From assembly GCA_021811615.1 (NCBI GenBank), contig JAJZNW010000132.1, positions 1 through 47,069 on the forward strand: a stretch of DNA of 47,069 nt. The letters run 5' to 3'. How positions within the stretch are numbered: the first letter of the stretch is position 1; every line of letters begins with the position of its first letter. The stretch comes from Bacteroidota bacterium. Its GTDB lineage: Bacteria > Bacteroidota > Ignavibacteria > Kryptoniales > JAKASW01. The notes under the pieces are model-generated. The model saw only the letters and a list, made by a program, of their open reading frames with translations. It ran no database searches and was not told the origin of the DNA. Positions 34,737 to 44,139 of the stretch are shown here, one piece after another. Both the position numbers and the translations under genes were made by a program.

Positions 34737-35912
34737 ATGAGACAGGTAGTCATTACGGGCGCCTGTCGCACTCCGATCGGCTCATTTCAGGGGGCACTCA
34801 GCACTCTTTCTGCGCCGAAGCTTGGCTCACTCGCGATCCGAGAAGCCGTAAGAAGGTCGGGCCTGTCTCCCGACCAGGTCGAAGAAGTTTTCATGGGATG
34901 TGTCCTGACCGCAGGGGTCGGCCAGGCTCCCGCAAGGCAGGCTGCTCTCTTCGCGGGCATACCTAACACAGTACCGTGTACCACCATCAACAAAGTCTGC
35001 GGCTCGGGCTTGAAATCGGTAATGCTCGGCGCTTTGACGATTATGGGAGGCGAAGCCGATATCGTCGTATCGGGCGGAATGGAAAGCATGTCCAATGCTC
35101 CATACCTGCTCGAGAAAGCCCGAACCGGCTACCGCATGGGCGACGGTAAGATTGTCGACTCTATGGTTAAGGATGGCTTGTGGGATGTGTACAACGATTA
35201 TCACATGGGGAGTGCGGCGGAGCTTTGTTCGAGGGAATGCCATATACCCAGAGAAGCGCAGGACGAATTTGCCGCGGAGAGTTATCGCAGGGCTCTCGAC
35301 GCGATGGAGAAGGGGTATTTCAAGGATGAAATCGTTCCCGTAGAGATAACGGCGAAGGGTGGAACCTCTGCCGTCGTTTCGGAGGATGAGGAGCCGAGGA
35401 AAGTCAAGTTCGAGAAGCTGCCGCAATTGAAACCGGCATTCGAGAAGGATGGGACGGTTACAGCGGCGAACGCGAGCAAGCTTAACGACGGTGCCTCAGC
35501 CCTCGTGCTGATGTCCGAGGAGAGGGCAAGAACGCTCGGAGTGAAACCGCTCGCCCGCTTGGTGGCACAGGCTTCCACGGCCCAGGCACCTGAATGGTTT
35601 ACCACCGCGCCGGCGAAGGTGATTGAGCGGCTGTTTAAGAAGACGAATTTGAAGAATGAAGACATCGACCTTTACGAGATAAACGAAGCCTTTTCGGTTG
35701 TCTCGCTGGCGGTTACACGAATGCTCGGACTCGATTTGGATCGGGTCGACGTGCATGGCGGTGCCGTCGCATTAGGTCACCCGATAGGCGCAAGCGGCGC
35801 ACGTATCCTCACTACGCTCATCTACGCTATGCAGAGGCGAAATGTCCACAGAGGATTAGCAGCGATATGCATCGGCGGGGGTGAAGCGGCAGGAGTAATA
35901 ATTGAAAGGTGA
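34737..35912 (+). CDS. Acetyl-CoA acetyltransferase (thiolase)
   Basis: A 391-residue thiolase II family enzyme. Catalytic residues: nucleophile C88 (INKVCGSGLKSV), H348 (GHPIGASGAR) and C378 (CIGGGEAAG). The N-terminal RTPIGSFQGAL and YEINEAFSVV are also typical. It either condenses two acetyl-CoA or cleaves acetoacetyl-CoA. AGAGGAGG stands nine bases ahead of the ATG. It starts a three-gene block with 3-hydroxyacyl-CoA dehydrogenase and acyl-CoA dehydrogenase; 14 bases after rho, it may share the rho transcript. Confidence 0.94.
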   Translation: MRQVVITGACRTPIGSFQGALSTLSAPKLGSLAIREAVRRSGLSPDQVEEVFMGCVLTAGVGQAPARQAALFAGIPNTVPCTTINKVCGSGLKSVMLGALTIMGGEADIVVSGGMESMSNAPYLLEKARTGYRMGDGKIVDSMVKDGLWDVYNDYHMGSAAELCSRECHIPREAQDEFAAESYRRALDAMEKGYFKDEIVPVEITAKGGTSAVVSEDEEPRKVKFEKLPQLKPAFEKDGTVTAANASKLNDGASALVLMSEERARTLGVKPLARLVAQASTAQAPEWFTTAPAKVIERLFKKTNLKNEDIDLYEINEAFSVVSLAVTRMLGLDLDRVDVHGGAVALGHPIGASGARILTTLIYAMQRRNVHRGLAAICIGGGEAAGVIIER

Positions 35913-36782
35913 ATGATGGAAATTACGAACGTAGCAGTAATAGGCGCGGGAACCATGGGAAATGGAATAGCCCATGTCCTCGCGCTTTCGAAGTTCAGCG
36001 TGAGTCTGATAGACGTCAGACGCGACGCGGTAGAGAAAGGCATGGGATATATCAGGCACAATATGGACCGGCAGGTGAGCAAGGGGTTCCTCACGGAGGA
36101 TCTGAAGAATGAGGCGCTTTCCAGGATAGCCCAGTCGACATCACTCGAAGGAGGAGTCCGCGACGCCGACTTTGTTATCGAGGCGGCTACGGAAAACGTG
36201 AAGGTCAAAAAGGACGTATTCCATACTCTCAGCGATATATGCAAGCCTGAAACCATTCTCGCGAGCAATACATCGTCCATATCCATTACAGACCTTGCAG
36301 CAGCTACACCTAAACCGGACAAAGTCATCGGAATGCACTTCTTTAATCCGGTACCGGTAATGAAACTCATCGAAATCGTCCGCGGACTTGCTACATCGAA
36401 TGAAACTTTCGAGGCGGTACGCAACCTGGCTTACAAGCTGGACAAGGTCCCGGTCGAGGTGCAGGACTTCCCGGGCTTCGTCTCAAACCGGATACTCATG
36501 CCGATGATTAACGAAGCAGTCTTCTGCCTGATGGAAGGGGTTGCGACTGCTGAGGCCATCGATACAGTGATGAAACTCGGCATGAACCATCCCATGGGAC
36601 CGCTCGCACTGGCCGACCTCATCGGGCTCGACGTGTGTCTCGACATAATGAACGTGCTCTTTTACGGAACAGGCGACACGAAATACAGACCCTGCCCACT
36701 TCTCAAAAAGATGGTGGCGGCGGGTTATCTTGGAAGGAAAACCGGAAAAGGATTCTACACCTACGAACCGAAAAATTCGTAG
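35913..36782 (+). CDS. 3-hydroxybutyryl/3-hydroxyacyl-CoA dehydrogenase
   Basis: A 289-residue short monofunctional NAD(P)-dependent dehydrogenase. The Rossmann motif is [30 protein letters not shown] precedes the catalytic histidine H142 ([13 protein letters not shown]); [16 protein letters not shown] and [15 protein letters not shown] mark the C-terminal helical domain. Length fits the bacterial Hbd type. The ATG directly follows the thiolase stop, and AAAGGTG serves as ribosome-binding site inside the thiolase end. The enoyl-CoA hydratase that would complete the pathway is at 22411-23193. Confidence 0.94.
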   Translation: MMEITNVAVIGAGTMGNGIAHVLALSKFSVSLIDVRRDAVEKGMGYIRHNMDRQVSKGFLTEDLKNEALSRIAQSTSLEGGVRDADFVIEAATENVKVKKDVFHTLSDICKPETILASNTSSISITDLAAATPKPDKVIGMHFFNPVPVMKLIEIVRGLATSNETFEAVRNLAYKLDKVPVEVQDFPGFVSNRILMPMINEAVFCLMEGVATAEAIDTVMKLGMNHPMGPLALADLIGLDVCLDIMNVLFYGTGDTKYRPCPLLKKMVAAGYLGRKTGKGFYTYEPKNS

Positions 36783-36823
36783 CACCGTTTACGTCGTTCA
36801 CAATCTCAAAACAGGAGGGTGAA

Positions 36824-37972
36824 ATGATTGACTTCGAGTTCACCGAAGAACAGGCGATGATCAGGGATGCCGCGCGTGATTTCGCAGACAAAGAACTTGT
36901 TGCGGGAGCGGCGGAGCGCGACGAAAAAGAACAGTTCCCTTCAGAGCAAATCAAGAAAATGGCTGAGCTCGGTTTCATGGGAATGATGGTGCCGGAGGAA
37001 TCGGGAGGCGCCGGTATGGATACCGTAAGTTATGTGCTGGCTCTCGAGGAAATAAGCCGGGCCGATGCCTCAGCCGGAGTCATAATGAGCGTCAACAATT
37101 CCCTGGTCTGCTGGGGACTCGAGACATTCGGTAACGATGCACAGAAAGCGAAGTATCTCAGGCCGCTTGCTTCCGGGAAGAAGCTGGGCGCCTTCTGTCT
37201 TTCCGAACCGGAGGCGGGGAGCGACGCAGTCAACCAGCGGACAACGGCGGTCCGGGGCAGCGGATATTACGTTTTGAACGGGACGAAGAATTTCATAACA
37301 AATGGGGCTAACGCTGATATTCTACTTGTGATGGCCACGACCGACAAGTCTAAGGGAGCGAAAGGCGTAAGTGCATTCATAGTTGAAAAATCCTTTCCCG
37401 GTGTGATAGTCTCAAAGAAAGAACACAAATTAGGCATTCGAAGCTCCGACACTGCTCAAATAACGTTTCAGGACTGCAGGGTCCCGGCTGAGAACGTCAT
37501 CAAAGAGGAGGGGTTCGGTTTCAAGTTTGCCATGATGACGCTTGACGGAGGAAGGATCGGCATAGCCTCTCAGGCAATCGGCATCGCGAAGGCGGCGCTC
37601 GACGCATCCTTGAAATATGTGAAGGAGCGGAAAGCTTTCGATCAGTATCTCCGCGAATTCCAGGCGATCCAATTCAAGCTCGCCGAGATGAACACAAACA
37701 TCGAGGCGGCCCACCTTCTTACCCTTAACGCAGCCATAAAGAAGGACCGTGGTGAGAAATTCACGAAGGAGGCAGCTATGGCGAAATTGTTTGCCTCAAA
37801 AGCCGCCGTGGACTGTGCTCTTGAAGCGATACAGATCCACGGAGGATACGGGTATTTGAAAGACTTCCCGGTGGAAAGATATCTGCGGGACGCGAAGATC
37901 ACCGAGATTTATGAAGGGACTTCCGAGATTCAGAGGATCGTCATAGCGAGAGAAGTATTGGGCTTGAAATGA
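36824..37972 (+). CDS. Acyl-CoA dehydrogenase
   Basis: A 382-residue flavoprotein resembling short-chain (butyryl-CoA) dehydrogenases. The start is ATG 36824, after AGGAGGGT; the frame is open to the left inside the preceding gene but without conserved sequence. Motifs: FCLSEPEAGSDA, YVLNGTKNFITNG, QIHGGYGYLKDFPVERYLRD and the catalytic glutamate E364 in IYEGTSEIQR. Electrons would go to an electron-transfer flavoprotein, for which no gene is in this window. It ends the thiolase-dehydrogenase block. Confidence 0.94.
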   Translation: MIDFEFTEEQAMIRDAARDFADKELVAGAAERDEKEQFPSEQIKKMAELGFMGMMVPEESGGAGMDTVSYVLALEEISRADASAGVIMSVNNSLVCWGLETFGNDAQKAKYLRPLASGKKLGAFCLSEPEAGSDAVNQRTTAVRGSGYYVLNGTKNFITNGANADILLVMATTDKSKGAKGVSAFIVEKSFPGVIVSKKEHKLGIRSSDTAQITFQDCRVPAENVIKEEGFGFKFAMMTLDGGRIGIASQAIGIAKAALDASLKYVKERKAFDQYLREFQAIQFKLAEMNTNIEAAHLLTLNAAIKKDRGEKFTKEAAMAKLFASKAAVDCALEAIQIHGGYGYLKDFPVERYLRDAKITEIYEGTSEIQRIVIAREVLGLK

Positions 37973-38058
37973 GCCATGTCTACCGGTCCGATTATTCTGT
38001 AATGCCGTGGGTCAGCTCTGAGTATCACGATAAATGGCGTTCATGAGATGATGGGGAA

Positions 38059-40527
38059 ATGTCTTTCGAGAGGGTCTACATTCCGGCTGCGACCCTCTCA
38101 ATGGTCTTTCGTCTAAACTCCCTAATCATGTCTGACATCGGCATAGTTCCATCGCCCAAATACTCAAAGAAGGGGAAAGCGACTTTTCGCTTTGTCAATC
38201 TCTCAATGGATTTCCCGGCCGAGGCCAGCGATCCTGCTGCCACCTCTGAGCTGAAGAGGTTCTTCGGAAAATCGCTCGTCAAAGGAAAGGCGCCTCGGTC
38301 CGGCGGTCTTACAATTCATGGCAGCCTGACCGGCAAAGACTCATTCGTCGATTCCACTATTCCGCTGGCTGCAGTGGAAAACGCTCTCCACTTCGATGAA
38401 GGATACGTGCTTCTCGTGAGGAGCCGAAAGGTCGAGATCGTTGCCAGGACGAAGGCCGGAGTTTTTTACGCGATTGCGACTCTTCTTCAGCTTGTTGAGG
38501 AGGATGGAAGGGGGTACACCTTGCCCGAGATCGCCATCGCCGACTACCCGTCGATGACGATTCGCGGCATCAGTGACGACATAAGCCGTGGCCAGATTTC
38601 CACGATGGCAAATTTCAGGAAGATTATTCGATTCCTGGCCATGCACAAGATGAACGCTTATATGCCGTACATTGAAAACCAATTCGCGTTCAAGTCGTAC
38701 CCCGGTTTCAGCGAAGGAAGAGACCCACTTACGGCAGAGGAGGCAGCCGAACTGGATGCTTACGGAAAAAAGTACCATGTTCAAATCATACCCGCCTTTG
38801 AGACTCTGGGGCACATGGAGGACGTCCTTCAAAAACCAGAATTCGAGAAGTACGCGGAGTTTCCGGGTGCGGCATCTCTGAATATTTCAGACGGTTCTTC
38901 CTTTGAGTTCATGAGAAGACTCCTCACCGAAATCGCGCCTGCGTTCTCGAGTCCGTATTTCAATATGACGGCTGACGAGAGTTCTGACGTCGGATTGGGA
39001 GCGAGTAAAAAGCTCGTGGAAACATCTGGCATCTCCGGGACACATGCTCAATACTACCTTAGGCTATTCGACGTATTGAAATCGCTCGGCAAGAAGGTCA
39101 TGATGTACGGAGATATTCTCCTTCAGAATCCAAAAATCCTGGAGCTGATTCCCAAGGACGTTATCATAATCGACTGGCATTACAGTGCTGCCTTTGAATA
39201 CCCGAGCATAAAAGTGTTGAAGGAAGCGGGCTTCAACTTCATCGCATGTCCGGCTGTTTGGAACTTCAGCGGTCCCTTCCCGAATTTTCATAACAGTTTG
39301 TCGAACATTCGGGAGTTCACTCGACAGAGCTACCTTGCGGGCGCTCTCGGCACGATAGTGTCGACGTGGAACGACAACGGTGGTGCAGAGTTGCGTGAGC
39401 TTAATTATCCGGGATATGCGTGGGGTGCGGAGTGCGCCTGGAATCCGGAAGGCGCCGACCCCGCCCGTTTCGAGGCAGCCTTCTTCCGGCATTTTTTCAA
39501 GACAGAGTCCTCACTTCCGAGGATTGCCCACGAGTTGTTAAGTTCGGTCAACAACCAGATCACCTGGCACGAATTCTGGCGGGCTCCATTCATGCATGTC
39601 CCGGCGAAGGATGCTGCGCTTCGTGTAGAGAGCGTAAGCGCCGATATGCCCGTGGTGCATGCCCTTGCGATTGAAGCGGGCGGGCTGGCCGGAGCGAACC
39701 GTGACATACTCGGTATCTATAGGCTCGTTGCAAGTATGAACAAGTACTGGTCGGACAAGGTAAAAGGCATCAAGCGCATGCGTGAAGTTGCGCGGGATCC
39801 CTCCCTTTCTCACCGGGAAAGGAATGCTGAGATCAAAAAGATCGAGAGGAATCTTCTCATTTTTCTTGGACGGATCAGGAAAGATTATGTCAGGATATAT
39901 CTTCGTACAAACCGCCGGCGCATGCTTCACCTTATCGAAAGCCGATTCGATGGGCAGGCAGCTCAACTGAAGTCTGGTACGAGGGAGATGCTGAAAGGAA
40001 ACGCAGATTATGATCAGACAATGCAGTCGGGGTTCATCTACTATCCCGATAGCCTTCCATACGCATCTGGGGGCATCAAGGTAGGCTCCGCGACATTCAT
40101 GAAGACAATCAGCCTCTCGCGGAAGCCGGCGACCGCAATGGCGCAGGTGATAGGAGATACTTACTGCCAGATCTTCGTGAACGGCAGATTTGCCGGCAGT
40201 CTGAATGCCCGGCGAACTCTGACATGGAACGTCGAGTTCACGCGCGTGAAGGTTTTCGATATCTCGAAGTTACTCAAGAGAGGCTCCAATACAATTGAGA
40301 TCCATGCCGTGAATTATGACAGGAATGGATCGGCGGGATGCAATTTCTACGCGGTCATAGAAGATGAAAAAATCATGAGCGACGGGAGCTGGCAGGTCGT
40401 AAAGGGCAACATCCTTTCCCGGCGAAGCAAAAAAGGCCGACCGCCAGGTGCTATGTCATACGACAATGGATGGACCATTTCGGCGCCGGATTTTTCGCTG
40501 GGCCTGAAATCGTGGATAGAACGTTGA
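38059..40527 (+). CDS. GH20-like beta-N-acetylhexosaminidase with altered active-site motif
   Basis: An 822-residue glycosidase-like protein. Residues about 28-165 resemble the GH20b domain (IGIVPSPKYSKKGKATFRF and AGVFYAIATLLQLVE). The catalytic barrel follows (about 170-500: YPSMTIRGISDDISRGQIS, MHKMNAYMPYIEN, IIPAFETLGHMEDVL). The acid pair expected in GH20 is D306-E307, but the usual HxGGDE reads FNMTADES. The C-terminal 170 residues contain a galactose-binding-like jelly roll (YCQIFVNGRFAGSLN). No signal peptide is visible, so it appears cytosolic. The start is uncertain: ATG 38059 has GGGGA very close by, and ATG 38128 is the alternative. A deviating or new-specificity member is likely. 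Confidence 0.72.
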   Translation: MSFERVYIPAATLSMVFRLNSLIMSDIGIVPSPKYSKKGKATFRFVNLSMDFPAEASDPAATSELKRFFGKSLVKGKAPRSGGLTIHGSLTGKDSFVDSTIPLAAVENALHFDEGYVLLVRSRKVEIVARTKAGVFYAIATLLQLVEEDGRGYTLPEIAIADYPSMTIRGISDDISRGQISTMANFRKIIRFLAMHKMNAYMPYIENQFAFKSYPGFSEGRDPLTAEEAAELDAYGKKYHVQIIPAFETLGHMEDVLQKPEFEKYAEFPGAASLNISDGSSFEFMRRLLTEIAPAFSSPYFNMTADESSDVGLGASKKLVETSGISGTHAQYYLRLFDVLKSLGKKVMMYGDILLQNPKILELIPKDVIIIDWHYSAAFEYPSIKVLKEAGFNFIACPAVWNFSGPFPNFHNSLSNIREFTRQSYLAGALGTIVSTWNDNGGAELRELNYPGYAWGAECAWNPEGADPARFEAAFFRHFFKTESSLPRIAHELLSSVNNQITWHEFWRAPFMHVPAKDAALRVESVSADMPVVHALAIEAGGLAGANRDILGIYRLVASMNKYWSDKVKGIKRMREVARDPSLSHRERNAEIKKIERNLLIFLGRIRKDYVRIYLRTNRRRMLHLIESRFDGQAAQLKSGTREMLKGNADYDQTMQSGFIYYPDSLPYASGGIKVGSATFMKTISLSRKPATAMAQVIGDTYCQIFVNGRFAGSLNARRTLTWNVEFTRVKVFDISKLLKRGSNTIEIHAVNYDRNGSAGCNFYAVIEDEKIMSDGSWQVVKGNILSRRSKKGRPPGAMSYDNGWTISAPDFSLGLKSWIER

Positions 40528-40572
40528 CTCGTTTGCATTTCAAATCAACCATCAGGGACAATTAGGCATACA

Positions 40573-41010
40573 ATGACACTATTCAGAAAGGTGACAGCAG
40601 AGGAGCTGAACAAGCTCGGCTTGAATACTATGGCGGAACGCATTGGGATCGAGATTACCGAAGTCGGAGAAAATTATCTGAAGGGACGGATGCCGGTCGA
40701 TTCTCGGACCGTCCAGACTTACGGAATCCTGCATGGTGGTGCATCGGCGGCACTCGCGGAGACACTGGGAAGTATCGCGGGGGTGCTCGCTATAAATCCA
40801 GAAAAAGAATACTGCGTCGGGATGGAGATCAATGCCAACCACGTTAGAAGCGTAAGGAGCGGGTACGTTTACGGTAAAGCGACCCCTCTACATATCGGTA
40901 AGAGGTCGCATGTTTGGGAAATTCGAATCGAGGATGGAGAGGGAAAGTTGGTTTGTATAAGTCGCCTTACGCTCGCAGTGGTAGCCGGAAATCAGGAATC
41001 GATCAGGTAG
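40573..41010 (+). CDS. Hotdog thioesterase of the YdiI/MenI type
   Basis: A 145-residue PaaI/YdiI-family acyl-CoA thioesterase. Strong family pattern: TYGILHGGASAALAETLGS with catalytic E63 at the YdiI position, and GMEINANHVRSVRSGYV, ATPLHIGKRSHVWEI. E. coli YdiI cleaves 1,4-dihydroxy-2-naphthoyl-CoA in menaquinone synthesis and also other aryl- or acyl-CoAs; either is possible here. No other men gene is in the window. It follows the GH20-like gene by 45 bases, and its last eight bases overlap the 3' end of convergent holA. Confidence 0.88.
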   Translation: MTLFRKVTAEELNKLGLNTMAERIGIEITEVGENYLKGRMPVDSRTVQTYGILHGGASAALAETLGSIAGVLAINPEKEYCVGMEINANHVRSVRSGYVYGKATPLHIGKRSHVWEIRIEDGEGKLVCISRLTLAVVAGNQESIR

Positions 41011-42019
41011 GACTTCCCGCGCCGCCGCCGAGGATTTCAGAAACCATCACCACCACCGCCTCGGAGTCTTGATATCCGCCGGATTTGAGTTTCGAATCTA
41101 TGTCAAGGAGGACCGCGATAGCCTTCTTCAGCTCTGAGACCGAGTAGGCGTTGGCGGCAGAGGTGTATTCAGTGATAAAAGGGTTCCATCTTCCGAAAAC
41201 CGCGGAAGAAATGTCTTTCGGGTTCATACGTTTCCCCAAGTCGTGCTTTACTTCGAGCAGATTGAGAAAGTATCGGGCGAGCATGAAGTTTATATATACC
41301 GGCTTCTCGCCGTTCACCAGCATCTTGTAAGCAATCTCCTGGGCACGTGCGGCCTTCCTTTCGCCGATGGCGCGCTGAAGCTCGAAAATGTTGAAGGCCC
41401 TGGACTTCCCGACGGCCGTTGTCACATCATCGATCCCGATTAACTTGCTGTCGCCGACGTAAAGGGAGAGTTTCTCCAGTTCTAAAATCGCATCTCCCAC
41501 CGAATCGCCGATCATATCCACGAGAAGGTCCGACGCGCCCGGACCAAGCTCCTTGCCGAGAGAGCGGGCAGTATCTTTGAGAAATTCTGAAAGCTCCGCC
41601 CCTTTCAGATGATTGAAAGTAACGACTTCGGCACTCCCGGAAATTTTTTTGAATGTCTCGTCAGTGGTTTTGACTTCGCCGGCAACGAGGCATACCACAT
41701 TTGAGTCGGGGACGTCGCCGAGGTGATCCGCAACATCGATCCTCTGTTTCTTCTCCATTTTATCGAATCGTCTTACAACTGTCAGTCTCCTGTCGCCGAC
41801 GAAGGGAAAACTGAGAATCGATGAGAGTATTGCCTCCGAATTGGTCTCCGTTCCGTCGAAGACGTCAAGATTGAACGACCGCTGATCCTTTGGAACGACG
41901 TTTTCCAGCAGAAGGTCGATCGACCGAGAAATGAAATATTCCTCGTTCCCGTGAATGAAATATATTTTCGAGAGTTGTCCCTTTTTGATGGAGGCAGCGA
42001 ACTTCCCGAAATCGCTCAT
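41003..42019 (-). CDS. holA: DNA polymerase III delta subunit
   Basis: A 338-residue clamp-loader subunit. The N-terminal third has the HolA pattern: KIYFIHGNEEYFISRSIDLLL, FNLDVFDGTET, PFVGDRRLTVVRRFDKM. The C-terminal part has FNIFELQRAIGERKAARA and the helical collar. Length is standard. The ATG shares one base with the stop of the cyclophilin gene (TAATG), so it ends a long leftward operon. Its 3' end overlaps the convergent thioesterase gene by eight bases, so the transcripts would be antisense there; no terminator is visible between them. Confidence 0.92.
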   Translation of the reverse strand: MSDFGKFAASIKKGQLSKIYFIHGNEEYFISRSIDLLLENVVPKDQRSFNLDVFDGTETNSEAILSSILSFPFVGDRRLTVVRRFDKMEKKQRIDVADHLGDVPDSNVVCLVAGEVKTTDETFKKISGSAEVVTFNHLKGAELSEFLKDTARSLGKELGPGASDLLVDMIGDSVGDAILELEKLSLYVGDSKLIGIDDVTTAVGKSRAFNIFELQRAIGERKAARAQEIAYKMLVNGEKPVYINFMLARYFLNLLEVKHDLGKRMNPKDISSAVFGRWNPFITEYTSAANAYSVSELKKAIAVLLDIDSKLKSGGYQDSEAVVVMVSEILGGGAGSPT

Positions 42020-42567
42020 TATTCGACGTAGGCCTTCAGAATGTACACCGGTTTCAGCGGAATGTCCCTTTCATCGTGAGGTACCTGCGCGATGCTATCG
42101 ACGACGTCCATCCCTTTCACCACTTTCCCGAAAACGGTGTACTGTCCGTCAAGCTGAGGAAGGTCGCGGAGGCAGATGTAGAACTGGCTACCGTTCGATC
42201 TTCTCTCCGGATTCACCTGGTCGGGCTGGCGTGCCATGGCAACGGAGCCTCGGAGATTCGGCTCCTGAATTTCCGCCGGAAGCGTGTAGCCCGGTCCACC
42301 CATGCCCCAGGTTGCCCTGTCGGGAGTCCTGGTATTCGGATCGCCCCCCTGAATGACGAAGCCAGGTACGACGCGGTGAAACTGCAGGCTGTCGTAGAAG
42401 CCTTCCGAGACCAGTTTCCTGAAATTCTCGCAGGTTACCGGTGCAGCGTCGTCGAAGAGTTTGATTTCGATGTTTCCATAGTTTGTTTCGAGTACCACGT
42501 TATGACCTTTCATGCTGCAGCCGGCGAAAGCCATCGCGGCCGCGAGTCCTAAGATTAACCGTTTCAT
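42019..42567 (-). CDS. Cyclophilin-type peptidyl-prolyl isomerase lipoprotein
   Basis: A 182-residue isomerase for envelope protein folding. A lipoprotein signal ends FAGC, with C17 lipidated. The cyclophilin core shows VTCENFRKLVSEGFYDS, FHRVVPGFVIQGGDP, GSVAMARQPDQVNPERRSNG (catalytic and substrate loop) and GSQFYICL, YTVFGKVVKGMDVVD. The charged PDQVNPERRSN loop is typical of bacterial periplasmic cyclophilins. GAGG lies five bases before the ATG. It is six bases downstream of uppP and overlaps holA by one base. Confidence 0.93.
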   Translation of the reverse strand: MKRLILGLAAAMAFAGCSMKGHNVVLETNYGNIEIKLFDDAAPVTCENFRKLVSEGFYDSLQFHRVVPGFVIQGGDPNTRTPDRATWGMGGPGYTLPAEIQEPNLRGSVAMARQPDQVNPERRSNGSQFYICLRDLPQLDGQYTVFGKVVKGMDVVDSIAQVPHDERDIPLKPVYILKAYVE

Positions 42568-42573
42568 TGTTCC

Positions 42574-43395
42574 TCACTTAACATAGAAAAAGATAATGAT
42601 TACCGCGGCAAAGATAAACCTATACCACACGAAGACGTTCATGGTGTGTCTGCGGAGATACCTCATGAAGTACTTGATAGCAAGAAATCCGATCAGGGCT
42701 GAGAACAATGTCCCAATGAGAAGCGGTGCGATATCGTTCGGCGGGACCCCGTGTGCGAACATTCGCAGCTTGAGAATCGCCGCACCTGCGATGACCGGTA
42801 TAGAAAGTAAGAATGAAAAGCGGGCGGCTTCCTCACGATCATACCCGAGAAAGAGTCCGGATGAGATGGTTATTCCTGATCTTGATGTCCCCGGAACGAG
42901 TGCGAGCGCCTGGGCGAATCCTATTATGATGGCGTCCTTCATGCTCAGAGAATCGTTCTTCTTGATTCGGCTGCCGGTTCGTTCGGCGTACCACATCACA
43001 ACGCCGAGCACGATGAGTGCACCAGCCAACACTCCCGGTGTGCGGAATTTGGTCTCAACCCATTTCTCAAGTAAGACTCCCAATACACCTGCGGGCAATG
43101 TCCCGATGAGGATGAGCAGAGATAGCCGTGACTTCGGATCGGCGCTGAAACTGCGTTTCGAGAGCCCCCGGAAGAAGCCGGCGATCAATTCTGCAGTGTC
43201 TTTGAAAAAGTAGGAGAGCACGGCAAGAAGTGTACCAAGGTGCAGCGCTACGTCGAAGGTAAGACTGTTGAGGAGTTGAGCATGCCAGCCAAAAAGTTTA
43301 GGTATGATTACGAGATGCGCCGTACTGCTTATCGGAAGAAACTCCGTCAGCCCCTGTATTATTCCAAGTATAATACTCTCCACTGATGTGCCCAT
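42574..43395 (-). CDS. uppP: Undecaprenyl-diphosphatase UppP
   Basis: A 273-residue membrane phosphatase (BacA type) that recycles undecaprenyl pyrophosphate, the lipid carrier for peptidoglycan and other glycans. The two signature motifs are present: GLTEFLPISSTAHLV (15-29) and ALVPGTSRSGITIS (165-178, R172), with about eight membrane segments. AGGAGG precedes the ATG. It lies 28 bases after the outer-membrane protein gene and six before the cyclophilin gene, all in the same leftward run. Confidence 0.94.
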   Translation of the reverse strand: MGTSVESIILGIIQGLTEFLPISSTAHLVIIPKLFGWHAQLLNSLTFDVALHLGTLLAVLSYFFKDTAELIAGFFRGLSKRSFSADPKSRLSLLILIGTLPAGVLGVLLEKWVETKFRTPGVLAGALIVLGVVMWYAERTGSRIKKNDSLSMKDAIIIGFAQALALVPGTSRSGITISSGLFLGYDREEAARFSFLLSIPVIAGAAILKLRMFAHGVPPNDIAPLLIGTLFSALIGFLAIKYFMRYLRRHTMNVFVWYRFIFAAVIIIFFYVK

Positions 43396-43423
43396 TTAGC
43401 CTCCTGATTTTGTTGCCCAAGTT

Positions 43424-44134
43424 CTAGAAATAATAAACAAGCCCGAATGAAACGCCGACGCCGAGAAGGTCCATATTGACCGGGACAAAAGCATTGGAGT
43501 TATAATCGAGATAGGCGAGCTTAGTCCCGTCTTTGGCCTTCAGGTCACCAATGAATTCGGCATCTCCCTCGACGGCAATTCTCACATATAAACGCTTATC
43601 GAGTTGAGTATCGACCGACCCGTTCAGCTTAACGCCTGCTCCTGCCGCTGAGTAGTCCTGTGTCTGGCTCGAGTATGGCGAGGATGTACTTACGCTCCCG
43701 AAGTGGTAACCGAACTCACCGCCAAGCCTGATCGAGTATCCCTTTTCCATGAAGATCCTTCTGATCGCGAGCGAGGGAAGTGAATATGACATGTTGATTT
43801 GCTGAGATCCGATCGAGTTGCTGCCGCTGACGCTTTTCGTAATATAGCCGTAGTCTATGCCGATCGCCCAATTGTGAGTGACGGCATAATCTCCTCCGAT
43901 AAAAAACCTAATTGCGCTCGTGAAGCTATTTGGCACTATGCTTCCGGGCGCAGCGTAGTTGAGATAGTTGGAAAGGCCATCCGCTCTGTAGTATACAACG
44001 CCCATTCCGCCGTACGCCGAGAATCTCTGCTGAGCCGTTGCAGTGCCGAGAGAAACGAATACCATCGCAAACATAAGAGGAATGATCGCATTGCCCCGAT
44101 TTGTTCTTCTGAACATGAGTCGTTCGTTCTCCAT
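43424..44134 (-). CDS. Outer-membrane beta-barrel protein, function unknown
   Basis: A 236-residue exported protein. A signal peptide (hydrophobic core IIPLMFAMVFVSLG, cleavage likely after TATAQ) precedes alternating-residue strands, and the protein ends VSFGLVYYF with a terminal phenylalanine, the usual barrel-assembly signal. The strands resemble the OmpW/OmpA-like barrel class (YSIRLGGEFGYHFG, RLYVRIAVEGDAEF). No specific substrate can be given. The start is uncertain: ATG 44134 lies five bases after lutC without a ribosome-binding site; ATG 44116, after GGAG, is the alternative and keeps the full signal peptide. Confidence 0.78.
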   Translation of the reverse strand: MENERLMFRRTNRGNAIIPLMFAMVFVSLGTATAQQRFSAYGGMGVVYYRADGLSNYLNYAAPGSIVPNSFTSAIRFFIGGDYAVTHNWAIGIDYGYITKSVSGSNSIGSQQINMSYSLPSLAIRRIFMEKGYSIRLGGEFGYHFGSVSTSSPYSSQTQDYSAAGAGVKLNGSVDTQLDKRLYVRIAVEGDAEFIGDLKAKDGTKLAYLDYNSNAFVPVNMDLLGVGVSFGLVYYF

Positions 44135-44139
44135 GTTAG

